NCBI GenBank assembly: GCA_012515445.1
Contig: JAAYYI010000112.1
Location: 1 to 64,000, forward strand
Direction: 5' to 3'
Length of the DNA stretch: 64,000 bases
Origin: Candidatus Bathyarchaeota archaeon
GTDB taxonomy: Archaea; Thermoproteota; Bathyarchaeia; Bathyarchaeales; Bathycorpusculaceae
Both the position numbers and the translations under genes were made by a program. Under the pieces are notes generated by a model. That model saw nothing but the letters and a program-made list of their open reading frames with translations, searched no databases and was not told the DNA's origin. Positions 1 through 10,697 of the stretch are shown here, piece after piece. The first letter of the stretch is position 1; every line of letters begins with the position of its first letter.

Positions 1-334
1 ATAGAGGGGGAATTGACTGGTTATGTTTATGGTTTGCGCTCGAAAGCCGAACAACATAGATAGGCAATTAACGAGCAGATTATTGTACAGCTAACTGGTT
101 GGACACTACATAATCGTGAGCGTTTTCCTTTAATTGAAAGTTAAGACTACTGGCAAGATTTTTTAGGATCTCCAAACAAGCTACAGTCACTTCACTTTTA
201 AGAGCATATAGTGTACATTCGCTAACCATTTCATCGCGAATTCCAAGATTCATAACGAAAGGTATTTCCAACTACAAGGACTGAGTAAACAATAGCATGT
301 CCTGGTGGTTTAAAAGTTATGTATCAGCGTATGT

Positions 335-510
335 CATGCAGAACTGAAGTTTTTTTTGTAAATGCATTTACCCAGGGGTTGTTGCGCTGTCACCACAACC
401 AACCTGCAACGCTTCCCAGCTGCCAATTTAAAAAAGAAATCTTAGCTTAAAATTATGGAAGATGACGTTAGCGAGGCCGAATTCTCTTTTTCTTCAAATT
501 TGTAAAAAAA
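335..510 (+). repeat. Dispersed repeat family 1, copy 1 (degenerate)
   Basis: CACAACCAACCTGCAAC at 394..410 identical to copy 2; flanks align in order with copy 3. Confidence 0.5.
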
Positions 511-692
511 TGTTAGTCAGCCGCTGGATCTTTGAGGCCAAAACCCTAAAAAACAAACAACACAACACAGTACATGGACAGGAACCTGTTTTTTATGACC
601 CCAAACCGCTACTTTGAACATAAAATCTGCGTTTTTAGTGCAAAGTATAATAAAGCAGACAGGATAGCCATAGCCAGAGAGGCAAATAAACC

Positions 693-1973
693 GTGAAACT
701 ACTCTTCATCGCCATAGACGGAATGGGCGACCTCCCGATTCCGGCGTTGGGTAACAAGACCACTCTTGAAGCCGCCCAGACACCAAACCTTGACTCGCTT
801 GTAAAAATCGGTAAAACAGGAGTAATGTACACCGTACAGGAGGGTGTTGCGCCGGAAAGCGACGTGGCAGTCATATCGCTACTAGGCTATGACCCGTTTG
901 TGTACAGCACCGGAAGAGGAGTCACGGAAGCAGTCGGCGCTGGACTTGACATGCATGACGGCGACCTCGCATTACGCTGCAACTTTGCCACACTAGGCGA
1001 AGGCAAAAACATCGTTGACCGCAGAGTGGGACGCAACCTTACCAACGAGGAAGCAACTGAGCTCTCAGCAGCCGTCAACAGAGAACTTAAACTAACATCT
1101 TACCCAGCCACATTTGAATTCAAAAATACACTTGGCCACCGCGCAGTCCTGCTAATCAAAAGCAAAGACAAGCCGCTGTCAAGCCACATAACAAACAGCG
1201 ACCCCGCATACGCAATCATAAACGGCTTGGGCGTGGCGCAGACAAACCCCGAAATGGTCGTAAAAACCGTCCAAGCCACAGACGACACAGAAGCCGCCAA
1301 GGTTTCGGCGGATTTAGTTAACGAGTTCATAGAGAAATCGCACGCAATATGGCAGAATCACTCAATCAACAAGAAACGCGCAGAGGAAGGCAAACTCAAA
1401 GCCAACGTCATTCTAACCCGCGACGCCGGCCACATGCTCCCCAAACTTTTCAACATCAACCAGCGCTACAACGTAAGCTTCGAATGCCTCGCAGACATGA
1501 ACACCGAACGCGGAATAGCCGAAATGGCGGGGATGGAGTCCTATCTTCTTGCGCCGCCCTCAGGCAACCTGCAATCAGACATGCAAGTCCGCGTTGAAAT
1601 GCTGCTAAAAGACCTTCCAAAACACGACTGCTTCTACATACACCTCAAAGGCCCAGACGAACCCGGCCACGACGGCAACTATAAACGCAAAATAGAAATC
1701 ATCCAAGCAATCGACAGGTACTTCTTTGGGCCACTGCTAAAACAGATCAACCTCAAAGACACAATCATCTGCGTAACCTCAGATCACTCGACTCCATGCA
1801 TCCTCAAAGTGCACAGTGACACCCCGGTTGCGGTGCTGATCGCAGGCGGCAGCGTTGCAGGCGAAGGCAGAGCTGTAAAGTTCAGCGAGAAAAACGCCTC
1901 TTTGGGCAGCTTGGGGACGATTGCACGGGGCTGCGAGTTAATGCCTAAGTTAATGGAGCTATTTAGGCAGTAA
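693..1973 (+). CDS. apgM: 2,3-bisphosphoglycerate-independent phosphoglycerate mutase, archaeal type
   Basis: N-term LLFIAIDGMGDLP, catalytic Ser region APESDVAVISLLGYDP, C-term metal-site TSDHSTP; typical archaeal length (426 aa). Confidence 0.93.
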   Translation: MKLLFIAIDGMGDLPIPALGNKTTLEAAQTPNLDSLVKIGKTGVMYTVQEGVAPESDVAVISLLGYDPFVYSTGRGVTEAVGAGLDMHDGDLALRCNFATLGEGKNIVDRRVGRNLTNEEATELSAAVNRELKLTSYPATFEFKNTLGHRAVLLIKSKDKPLSSHITNSDPAYAIINGLGVAQTNPEMVVKTVQATDDTEAAKVSADLVNEFIEKSHAIWQNHSINKKRAEEGKLKANVILTRDAGHMLPKLFNINQRYNVSFECLADMNTERGIAEMAGMESYLLAPPSGNLQSDMQVRVEMLLKDLPKHDCFYIHLKGPDEPGHDGNYKRKIEIIQAIDRYFFGPLLKQINLKDTIICVTSDHSTPCILKVHSDTPVAVLIAGGSVAGEGRAVKFSEKNASLGSLGTIARGCELMPKLMELFRQ

Positions 1974-2512
1974 CTATTCCGCCTATTAGGTAAAATACCA
2001 GCCACAGCACAAACGAGAAATACCCACACAGAGTTAGGTTTTTTAGCTTACTGATTGGTTCTGATACCCAAGCGCAACCTCCAAACCCACATCAAGCACA
2101 ACAAGACAAAAGCGTTTACACATATGCGACAATAGTAGAAGAAAACAAGCAAAGCAAACCACCCATCACCAAAAACACACAGAAAACAATTCATCCAAAC
2201 ACATCAACTAACAAACAACAAAAACACGCACCCAACACACATCCAACAACCAACAATCCACAAACAACCACAACCCAACAACACCCAAAACAAAACCCAA
2301 AAACCCCACCCCCCCCAAAACACCACAACCACACAAAACAAAAAACGATTAACACATACAAGCAATCCCACGTATACCAAAACCAGCACATGCTTAAAGT
2401 CGCCAAAAAAGCAATCGAAAAGGCTTAACTTTCAAATTTAGACATATACCTGTCTTTTCTACACATTGTCTGACTGCCAAAGATACAGGGGAACTACCGT
2501 AAGTATTAAAGA

Positions 2513-5500
2513 ATGATCACGACAATACCACTACTGTATTTCGCGTGGATGTGCCATTTCATGACTGAACAAACAGAGTTCACTCTTACTTCTTCAGCAA
2601 TGAAGCGAGTCGAAGACTGGAAATCCAGACTCATCGACCTCTCCAAAAAGAACAATCTACTCTACTTCAAAAAAGGCAAACGAGGAAACCTAACAATCAC
2701 ACAACCCGATTCACAGAAAATATTCGACACCCTTATAATTAAAAAAAGCCGGCTGGAATTCTACCTACCCCCTGAAGAGAAAAAACCTGCTAAAACTGAG
2801 ACAGAATCGCCTGAGAAACAAAAATCCAGAGGTAAAGCAAAAGCCAAAGTGAAAGAGCAACCTGAAGCTAAAGTGGCGAAAGGACCAGTCAAGGCCGCCA
2901 CAATGGAAGAGCAGCCAAAGAAGCCATCTGCAAACCAGCTTGTCTGCGGCAGCCTAAGTCGACAGGAACTCGAACGCGCCATAAAACTACTTGAACGCCG
3001 ATCACTACTCGATTACCGCGAACGCGGTGTACGCATCCTCTATGCAGCTTTCGGCACACTCAACTGGGTTGACTCAGAAACAAAAGAAGCCGTCCAGTCA
3101 CCGCTAATTCTGGTTCCGCTGGAGATAGGCAAAGAATCAATCCGCGCACCATACAGCATCGGCTTGCCACCGGTTGAAGACGAAGCTGTCCTAAACCCCG
3201 CTCTGCAGGCTAAACTAAAAAACGACTTCAGGATTGATTTGCCGCCGCTGCCTGAGGAGTGGGATGAAGCTAAACTTGCCGATTACTACACGCAAGTCGA
3301 GGCTGCTGTTGCTGAGTTGAAGTGGAAAACCGAGGCATCAACGAACCTTGGCTTGTTCAGCTTCCAGAAACTGGTCATCTACAAGGACCTTGAAGCTAAC
3401 GCGCAAATAGTTACACAAAACCCAATCGTCCGGGCTATTGCCGGATTAAAAGAAGATAACCTCATTGTTTCTGGGCTTCCAGACGAGAAAGACGTTGACA
3501 AGATTGAGCAACCCGCTAAAACCTATCAGGTACTCGACGCTGACAGCAGCCAACGCGTCTCAATCGAGTACGCCCTGCGCGGCCAGAGCTTCGTGATGAA
3601 GGGTCCGCCGGGAACAGGAAAAAGCCAAACAATCGCCAACATGGTCGCAGAATGCATAGCCAACGGTAAATCCGTGCTGTTTGTCAGTGACAAGATGGCT
3701 GCGCTCGAAGTTGTTTACAAACGCCTCAGCGAAGTGGGTTTAGCTCACTTCTGCTTAGAGTTGCACAGCAGTAAAGCTAACAAGCAGCAAGTCGTCGCCG
3801 AGTTGAAGCGCAGTTTAGACGAGAACCTTGTACCCCGCAAACTGCCATCCGCCCACGAATTCGACCGGTTAACCGAGTATCGTGATTCACTTAACGGTTA
3901 CGTGGCTGCACTGCATGGCAAACGCCAGTATCTGCAGAGAAGCGCATACGAAGTCCTAAGTATCATATCCAGCCTTGAACGTGTACCCTTCGTACCCGTC
4001 GGCTTACCCGAAGTAGGCACCCTGACACCGCAGAAGATGCGTGAACTCGAAGAGCTCGTAAGCCAACTTAGCAAAGTCTGGGCAGTTGTTGAAGAGCAGG
4101 ATTTCCCGTGGGTGGGTTACCGCGCTGACAAGTACAACCTTGAAATCCGCAGCGAACTACTCACAACCCTTGAGGCAATCAACCAGTCACTACACGATTT
4201 AGAGCTGGAAACTGAGGCTTTCTCCGCCAAACTCGGCGTTTTCCCACCGGAATCCTATGCCCGCATCCAGTGGCTACTTGACGTCAGCAAACTACTGCTT
4301 GAAAGCCCCAAGCCGGAGCAGGCATGGATGACTGACCAAACATTAGATAAACTGCTGGCTGAAGCGAAAGCTTACCTAGAAACCATGAACTGGATAAAGC
4401 AAACCCGCACAGAACTACTACAACGATACAGCCCCGCAGTTTTCGATCTGCCTTTGTCGCGCTCAGGGGAGCTGCAGCAAGCAATAACAACCTTGGGCAA
4501 AATCTCCGCCATTCCAGATATAGCAGGCGGCGAATTCCTCGCAAAACGCGAAAAATTCCTTACATTCGTTAAAAATACACAGTTAACTACGAAAAAATGG
4601 CAGGACCTCTCCCGGCAGCTTACGCCGCTGCTTGGTTTAGACACCGGCGACCTAACAATCACGCAACTCAAGCAACTCGCACGTATGGCGCTTTTGTGCT
4701 TCGCCGAGGACAAGCCAGAGCCGCAATGGTTTGACGCAAAATACCTTGAGGAGGTACAGGAAACCATCACAGATGCCCGCCAAATCTACCAGGAATACGG
4801 ACTGCTGAAAAGTAGGCTAGACCAGACCTACACGGACGAACTCTACAGCCTCGACTTAGACACATTAATCGCGAACTACAGTGGTCCCTACCAGAACGGC
4901 ATCAAGCTATTCAATAGCGACTACCGCAACGACCAGAAACGCATCGCCAAAGTCACCAACGACGGCAAAGTACCCAAAGAAGTACTCCAAGACCTCATCG
5001 ACGCCAGAAAAGTCCTAAAACTAAAAAAGAAAATCGACTCCTCAGCGGAAACTGTCCAGAATCTACTCGGCCACTACTACCACAAAAGCCGCACAGACTT
5101 CAACGGCGCAGAAAAGGCCGCGGCGATCGCCGAGGAAATCCGCAAGTTATCTTGGGCGACAAGCGTACCGGAACCACTTATTAAACTGCTAACGGCATCA
5201 GCTGCTCCTTCACCTATGATTAAGAATCTGGGTCAGGAACTCCGTGACGGCGTGGAAAAGTGGGAGAGCCAAGCGGAAGAATTCACTGCTTTGGTGCCGC
5301 AGGTTATGGTGAAATCTGAGAAGGCACTCGCTGACACAGAGCTTCTACTGGTTGAGGAGTGGGCAAACGACGTAGATCGCCTGCTAACGCCGCTGTGTAA
5401 CGTAACCAAAGACACCTTAAGCGTAGCAAAAGCCGAGCCGAATAGTTACAGCCAATTAATCGGCGACCTTCAAAACGCTGAGGAAATCCGCAAGAAAGAG

Positions 5501-8245
5501 GCACAGATAGTGGGCGAAAAAGCTCAATTAGCAGAGAAATATGGTGTCCGCTTCCAAGAGCTCCAAACCGACTGGCAAGATATCGTGTCAGTGCTGGAGT
5601 GGGTTGTTAAGGTTCAGGCTGCCTTCGGCGATATGCCCGTGCCCGAAGCGTACGCTGAACTTGCAGCAAAAGGCCCAGATGCGGCTCCTTCAAGCACAGA
5701 GTTAGTCGCTAGACGGGACGCCTCACTTAAAGTGCTAGCGGACTTTGGCAGACGCTTTGAATCTGAGATGCGTTACCAGAACCGGAAATTAACCGACTGT
5801 GAAATCAAAGCTATCGAAGAACGCATACAATCCCTCAGGGACAGGGTTGATGACTTACAGGTCTGGATAGACTACAATGACACAAAGAACCGCTTTGCTC
5901 TGCGTGGGCTTGACCCATTCTTCGCCAAGCTGGTGGAGCTCAAGCTGCCCGCAGCGGATCTGCAGCCAACATTCTGCAAAGGCGTCTACCAAGAATGGAT
6001 AAACAACCTCTACAACGAAGACCCCAAACTCGGCAGGTTCCGAAGAGAAAACCATGAACAGCTAATCGCTGACTTCAGGAAACTCGATCAGGAACTCATC
6101 GCCTTAACCTCCGGCATGGTTATAGACTCAGTGAACAGCAGAAAACCCCAAGATATCCTCATCCAAGCCGCAGACACCGAAGCAGCAGTACTCTCCAAGG
6201 AAGCCGCAAAGAAGCGGCGCCTGATGCCCATACGCACATTAATGCAGAAAATCCCCAACCTGCTCGTTAAACTTAAACCCTGCCTGCTAATGAGTCCCAT
6301 CTCAGTCAGCCAGTTCCTACCGCCCGAAGCCAAATTCGACCTGGTACTCTTCGATGAGGCATCACAGCTTGTACCCGAAGACGCAATCGGCGCGATCTAC
6401 CGCGGCAAAACAGTCGTAGTCGCAGGCGATAACAAGCAGCTGCCGCCCACATCGTTCTTCCAGAAGAGCCTGCTTGACGATAAAGACTGGGATGAACTCG
6501 CCGACGAAGACGTTGAAGTATTTGACAGCATCCTAGACGAATGCTTAGGCATCGGCTTACCTGTTAAAACGCTGAAGTGGCACTACAGAAGCAAACACGA
6601 AGACCTAATCGCGTTCTCTAACCAGCGCTTCTACGACGGCGCCATGATCACCTTCCCAGCGGCGAAGGCGCAAACAGATAGCTTAGGTGTAAAACTGGTC
6701 TACGTCGCCGACGGCGTATACGACAGAGGAGGCAAACGAGATAACCCCGTTGAAGCAGAGAAAGTCGCAGACTTAGTCTTTGAGCACTTCAAAAACTATC
6801 CAAAGAAGACGCTTGGTGTGGTGACGTTTAGCATCGCGCAGATGGATGCAGTGCAGGAAGCAATCGACCGCAGACTCGAAGCTCAGCCGGAATTCGACCG
6901 GTTCTTCAAAGAAGACCGCCTTGAAGGCTTCTTCATCAAGAACCTCGAAAACGTGCAGGGAGACGAACGCGACGTAATATTCTTCAGCGTCGGCTACGGC
7001 TACGACCAGAACAGGGGCATATCGATGAATTTCGGCCCGCTAAACAAGGCAGGCGGCGAACGCAGACTAAACGTAGCAGTCACGCGCGCAAGGGAAAAAG
7101 TGGTGCTGATCACCTCGATTAAAGGCTCAGACATTGACCCTGACGCTAAAGCACTGGGGGTACAGACGCTACGGACATACCTCGACTACGCCGAGCACAG
7201 CACAAGCACATATAAAGCAAAAGATAACCAAGGCACCTTCGACTCCGCACTCGACGAAGACGTAGCTAACGAAATCAAAAAGCTGGGCTACCAAATCACT
7301 CCCGAAGTCGGATCCAGCGGCTACAAAATCGACATAGGCATACTTGACCCCGTAAACAAGGGCCACTACCTCATAGGCGTAGAATGCGACGGCACAACAT
7401 ATCAGTCGAGCAATAGCGCACGCGACCGCGACCGTCTCCGCGAGCAGGTACTGCGCAAACTGGGCTGGCGTATCCACCGCATATGGGCACCCGCATGGGT
7501 TGCTAGACGCGACAGCGAAATCCGCCGCTTACAAGAAGCGATTGAACAGGCGCAGAAGCAGCAGATAGAGAGCGACTCACAGAAGCCAGCAACTGCCACA
7601 GTTATCGACGTGCAGAAGAACAGCTTCGGCGGTGTCGAAAAACTCGCCGTTCCCTACAAGGTTCACCCGCTTAAAGCCACATACAACCCCTACATCAAAG
7701 TCGCCAACGGCAGAACCACAGTCGACTCAAAAACCAAAAACGAGTTCCACTACCCAGAAAACCGCGAAAACCAAACAAAAATGCTCTCAGACCTAATCAC
7801 AAACGAGGGCCCAGTGCACTTCGACTACGCCGTGGAACGCTTAGTAGCAACCTGGGGCATAAAGCAGCATAACCCAAAAATTTCGCATGCAGTCAAAGAA
7901 GCACTAAACAACCTTATCCGCGAAAAGAAAGTCAACATAAAAGGCAGCTTCCTCTGGCCAGCAGGGCTAAAAGAAGTCCCTATCCGAATCCCAACACAAG
8001 GCACGCCTGAATCGAGACGTAAAGCACAGTACATTGCACCAGAAGAAGTCGAGGCAGCCATGAAGGCAGTGGCGCAGTACGCTCTTGGCATAAGCGAAGA
8101 TTCACTAATTTCAGAGACAGCAAAACTGTTCGGGCTTAACCACTCAGGCGACGACGCAAAGCAGGTTTTCAGCGAAATACTCCGCCGCCTAATAAGAGAG
8201 CGTAAACTGGTTCAGAGAGACGACGGCGTAGTAGTCGTCGCCTAA
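2513..8245 (+). CDS. Very large DUF4011-type SF1 helicase with C-terminal Vsr/MTES_1575-like nuclease domain and DUF3320-like tail; start may be internal (MTEQTEF or MKRVEDWKSRLID)
   Basis: N-term RVEDWKSRLIDLSKKNNLLYF (DUF4011-like), Walker A GPPGTGKSQTIANM, Walker B LVLFDEASQLVPEDA, GDNKQLPP, nuclease-like YKIDIGILDP...YLIGVECDGTTYQSSNSARDRDRLREQVLRKLGWRIHRIW. Confidence 0.9.
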   Translation: MITTIPLLYFAWMCHFMTEQTEFTLTSSAMKRVEDWKSRLIDLSKKNNLLYFKKGKRGNLTITQPDSQKIFDTLIIKKSRLEFYLPPEEKKPAKTETESPEKQKSRGKAKAKVKEQPEAKVAKGPVKAATMEEQPKKPSANQLVCGSLSRQELERAIKLLERRSLLDYRERGVRILYAAFGTLNWVDSETKEAVQSPLILVPLEIGKESIRAPYSIGLPPVEDEAVLNPALQAKLKNDFRIDLPPLPEEWDEAKLADYYTQVEAAVAELKWKTEASTNLGLFSFQKLVIYKDLEANAQIVTQNPIVRAIAGLKEDNLIVSGLPDEKDVDKIEQPAKTYQVLDADSSQRVSIEYALRGQSFVMKGPPGTGKSQTIANMVAECIANGKSVLFVSDKMAALEVVYKRLSEVGLAHFCLELHSSKANKQQVVAELKRSLDENLVPRKLPSAHEFDRLTEYRDSLNGYVAALHGKRQYLQRSAYEVLSIISSLERVPFVPVGLPEVGTLTPQKMRELEELVSQLSKVWAVVEEQDFPWVGYRADKYNLEIRSELLTTLEAINQSLHDLELETEAFSAKLGVFPPESYARIQWLLDVSKLLLESPKPEQAWMTDQTLDKLLAEAKAYLETMNWIKQTRTELLQRYSPAVFDLPLSRSGELQQAITTLGKISAIPDIAGGEFLAKREKFLTFVKNTQLTTKKWQDLSRQLTPLLGLDTGDLTITQLKQLARMALLCFAEDKPEPQWFDAKYLEEVQETITDARQIYQEYGLLKSRLDQTYTDELYSLDLDTLIANYSGPYQNGIKLFNSDYRNDQKRIAKVTNDGKVPKEVLQDLIDARKVLKLKKKIDSSAETVQNLLGHYYHKSRTDFNGAEKAAAIAEEIRKLSWATSVPEPLIKLLTASAAPSPMIKNLGQELRDGVEKWESQAEEFTALVPQVMVKSEKALADTELLLVEEWANDVDRLLTPLCNVTKDTLSVAKAEPNSYSQLIGDLQNAEEIRKKEAQIVGEKAQLAEKYGVRFQELQTDWQDIVSVLEWVVKVQAAFGDMPVPEAYAELAAKGPDAAPSSTELVARRDASLKVLADFGRRFESEMRYQNRKLTDCEIKAIEERIQSLRDRVDDLQVWIDYNDTKNRFALRGLDPFFAKLVELKLPAADLQPTFCKGVYQEWINNLYNEDPKLGRFRRENHEQLIADFRKLDQELIALTSGMVIDSVNSRKPQDILIQAADTEAAVLSKEAAKKRRLMPIRTLMQKIPNLLVKLKPCLLMSPISVSQFLPPEAKFDLVLFDEASQLVPEDAIGAIYRGKTVVVAGDNKQLPPTSFFQKSLLDDKDWDELADEDVEVFDSILDECLGIGLPVKTLKWHYRSKHEDLIAFSNQRFYDGAMITFPAAKAQTDSLGVKLVYVADGVYDRGGKRDNPVEAEKVADLVFEHFKNYPKKTLGVVTFSIAQMDAVQEAIDRRLEAQPEFDRFFKEDRLEGFFIKNLENVQGDERDVIFFSVGYGYDQNRGISMNFGPLNKAGGERRLNVAVTRAREKVVLITSIKGSDIDPDAKALGVQTLRTYLDYAEHSTSTYKAKDNQGTFDSALDEDVANEIKKLGYQITPEVGSSGYKIDIGILDPVNKGHYLIGVECDGTTYQSSNSARDRDRLREQVLRKLGWRIHRIWAPAWVARRDSEIRRLQEAIEQAQKQQIESDSQKPATATVIDVQKNSFGGVEKLAVPYKVHPLKATYNPYIKVANGRTTVDSKTKNEFHYPENRENQTKMLSDLITNEGPVHFDYAVERLVATWGIKQHNPKISHAVKEALNNLIREKKVNIKGSFLWPAGLKEVPIRIPTQGTPESRRKAQYIAPEEVEAAMKAVAQYALGISEDSLISETAKLFGLNHSGDDAKQVFSEILRRLIRERKLVQRDDGVVVVA

Positions 8246-8919
8246 ACTTTATCCATCTTTTTTATTAAAACCGGCAGATCAATCAGCGATGTTATGATAT
8301 AGTTGGCTCCATGAGCCTGCAACTGCTTCTGTGTAGCTAAGCCTGTGGGTATACCGACTGCTACTGCTTTAAGGTCTTTTGCACTTTGCATGTCCGCTAT
8401 GCTGTCGCCTACTATAACCGTGGTAGCGGGCTTTGCGCCCAGTGCTTTTAGCGTCAGCTCAAACTGCTCCGTATCGGGCTTAACATTCTTGACCTTATCG
8501 CGGGAGACAACAACTTGGAAGTACTCCGATATTTTGAAGCGCTGAAGGATATAGTTGACGGCGGTTTCGCTGCTGGTTGTACATAAACCGATTTTTAGCT
8601 TCATTTTCTTTAATTCTTTGAGTGCCTCGACGGCGCCGGGTTGCAGGCTGGTGAGCGCGGCGGCTTCCATCTCATGTTTCTCTGCAATCGATAGGCATTG
8701 AGCTCGGATTTCCTTAAATACCTGCGACGGCTTGCTGTTTCTGAAGAAGATTTCTGCCTCTTGCAACATCTCAAATACGCTTTCGTTAACCTTTAGCAGC
8801 GATGCGGGGACACCTGCTCTTAGGAGGTATTCTCTTACTTCGCCGCGTAGCGCTTTGTAGTCAAGGTTGAATGATGTTATTGTTCCGTCTAAATCGAATA
8901 TGACTGCTTCAGTGGCCAT
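8242..8919 (-). CDS. HAD-superfamily phosphatase (phosphoglycolate phosphatase-like)
   Basis: VIFDLDGTITSF motif I, CTTSSE motif II, VGDSIADMQSAK motif IV. Confidence 0.88.
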   Translation of the reverse strand: MATEAVIFDLDGTITSFNLDYKALRGEVREYLLRAGVPASLLKVNESVFEMLQEAEIFFRNSKPSQVFKEIRAQCLSIAEKHEMEAAALTSLQPGAVEALKELKKMKLKIGLCTTSSETAVNYILQRFKISEYFQVVVSRDKVKNVKPDTEQFELTLKALGAKPATTVIVGDSIADMQSAKDLKAVAVGIPTGLATQKQLQAHGANYIITSLIDLPVLIKKMDKV

Positions 8920-9200
8920 CAGAATTCACCTATTGGCTGATACTTTGGGGGTTTACACTCCCTGAATGCAAGATATACTTTGTGGTTAAACCTTGAGCGG
9001 AATCTATTAACTTACGATTCAATTATGCCTGTTTAAATGTTAATGCCGTTTTTGCGACTAGTATTTTGCTAGTTTATGATGTGAAAGATAGTGAGGTCCT
9101 AATTAGTGCATGCTACATTGGCGCCGTCCTTTTTCATACTTCGCATTCAAATTATTTATTTAATGCATGCTATTTACTTATTTGAATAGTTGTTTGTAGC

Positions 9201-10172
9201 TTACTTTTGAATGATTACCTTTAGCGCTTTTTCCTGTGGGTTAGCAGCCGTTTGCAGTGCAGCTTCAAAGTCCTCTAGCTTAAAACGGTGAGTAATTAAC
9301 CCTTTGACATCAACTAGATGGCGCTCTATCAGCTCCACGGCGGCGGGGTACTCGACCGGCGAAATGTACATGGTTAAAAACTGGGCTTCGTCTGCGTCTT
9401 CGAGGTTGAGGTAGCCTTTAGATTCTCCGATTAACGCTACTTTCCCCGCTTTGCGCACCAGAAACGGCGTCTGCTCAACTGTTTGCTTGGTTCCGGCGGC
9501 TTCGATGACGTGGTCAGAGCCGATTTTAGTGATTTCACGGACGGCTTTAGCAACGTCTACTTTAGTTGCATCTATAGCTGCGTCTGCCCCGTACTTCTGC
9601 GCCCTCTCCAGTCGGTCGATATCTATGTCCACTGCTATTACGCGACAGCCCTTCATCAAAGCCACCTGCGTCATCAATAACCCAATTGCGCCCTGCCCGA
9701 CTACCGTAACCCAGTCGCCCAGATTCGGTTGCAGATGGTTAAGCACCCTGAGCGCCAACGCAACGGGCTCCACCACCGCTGCTTCCTCATCGCTGATGCT
9801 ATCGGATATAGGGATTAATGCTCTTGGCGGCATGGTTTTAGATTCGGCGAAGAAGCCGTCGCGTGTTAAGCCATAGAATTTGCCGCGCAGGCAGTAAGTG
9901 GGCAATCCACGCAGGCAGAAGAAGCAGTGGCCGCAGTTAACAATCGGCACCATAACTACGCGTTCGCCAGTGTCGTCTCTTACTCCACATGCGTCATGGC
10001 CGATGATTCTGCCCCGCTTCATCCATCGCCAGTCACCGCGGTAGAAGTGCATGTCAGTTCCGCATAGGCTGCCTGCCTTGAAGTTGACGAGTACTCTGCC
10101 GGCTTTAACCTCTGGTTCCAGGACTTCTTCGAGTTTAATATTGTATGGTCCATGGTAGACTGCCGCTTTCAA
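9201..10172 (-). CDS. Zinc-dependent medium-chain alcohol/sorbitol dehydrogenase; probable TTG start at LKAAVYHGP, so the upstream ORF extension is likely spurious
   Basis: CGTDMHFYRG, GHDACG, structural-Zn cysteines CGHCFFCLRGLPTYC, Rossmann VVGQGAIGLL. Confidence 0.88.
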   Translation of the reverse strand: MKAAVYHGPYNIKLEEVLEPEVKAGRVLVNFKAGSLCGTDMHFYRGDWRWMKRGRIIGHDACGVRDDTGERVVMVPIVNCGHCFFCLRGLPTYCLRGKFYGLTRDGFFAESKTMPPRALIPISDSISDEEAAVVEPVALALRVLNHLQPNLGDWVTVVGQGAIGLLMTQVALMKGCRVIAVDIDIDRLERAQKYGADAAIDATKVDVAKAVREITKIGSDHVIEAAGTKQTVEQTPFLVRKAGKVALIGESKGYLNLEDADEAQFLTMYISPVEYPAAVELIERHLVDVKGLITHRFKLEDFEAALQTAANPQEKALKVIIQK

Positions 10173-10265
10173 AAAACATACCTCAATTGCTAGGCTGTAT
10201 TGCGCGGATTTATGTTTACTGTTTTTATCCCACCGCACTGTATATGCAGTCAATGGGTGATTTGA

Positions 10266-10502
10266 TTGAACTTGGATGAGTACAGTAAAGAGCAGCTTTG
10301 GAAGATGCTTGTTGACGCGGTTCATGGCTCTTTTATGTATGCAAGTCACAAAGCCTACGTCAGAGACTCGATTTTACCCAGCCAACCCGAGGTTTCCGCG
10401 CTTGAACTTGCAGAGCGGCTCAGTATACCGATTGCTGAAGGCATTGTTATCCTTGAAGAGTTGGCGGAAGCCAAAAAAGCCCAAGCGGCACAGCCTAAAT
10501 AG
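10266..10502 (+). CDS. Small hypothetical protein, possible HTH
   Basis: 78 aa ORF, helical composition (LALELAERLSIPIAEGIVILEELAEAKK-like), divergent from the dehydrogenase. Confidence 0.55.
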   Translation: MNLDEYSKEQLWKMLVDAVHGSFMYASHKAYVRDSILPSQPEVSALELAERLSIPIAEGIVILEELAEAKKAQAAQPK

Positions 10503-10630
10503 CAACTGCCAACTTGTGCCAAGCCCACAACCAACCTGCAACCTAAACCAGACGCTGAACCAGGAACAGCTGTTTCTGCAACTAGTTATAGAAGATGAAG
10601 TAGCAGGGCTGAGTTCTCTTCTTCTAATTC
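10500..10630 (+). repeat. Dispersed repeat family 1, copy 2
   Basis: CACAACCAACCTGCAAC 10526..10542 and AGTTATAGAAGATGAAGTAGCAGGG 10584..10608. Confidence 0.7.
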
Positions 10631-10697
10631 GAAAATAAAAAACTGAAACTACTATTTACTTTTAACTAAAAGTAAAATTAAGAAAAGGAAAGGTTGT

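Noticed and set aside
1-20. ATAGAGGGGGAATT at window start resembling part of repeat family 2 (TATAGAGGGGGTAC)
   Set aside because: Only about 10 matching bases, no core GGGAGGGGGAGG; truncated by window edge.
80-271. 63-aa minus-strand ORF MEIPFVMNLGIRDEMVSECTLYALKSEV...
   Set aside because: Possibly real, but no recognisable motif and located at the window edge; not supportable.
635-1330. Antisense ORFs (635..874, 887..1078, 1100..1330) opposite apgM
   Set aside because: Low-complexity Ser/Pro/Val composition typical of reverse-strand shadows of a real gene; no family motif.
2191-2406. Cys/Trp/Val-rich ORFs MATLSMCWFWYTWDC... and MLVLVYVGLLVC... on the minus strand
   Set aside because: Artefact of the G-depleted A/C tract: its complement encodes only W/C/V/G/F codons.
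9951-10349. N-terminal extension of the zinc dehydrogenase ORF (MTCIHKRAMNRVNKHLPK...)
   Set aside because: Alcohol dehydrogenase fold begins at LKAAVYHGP (TTG 10172); extension overlaps a divergent ORF and its promoter.
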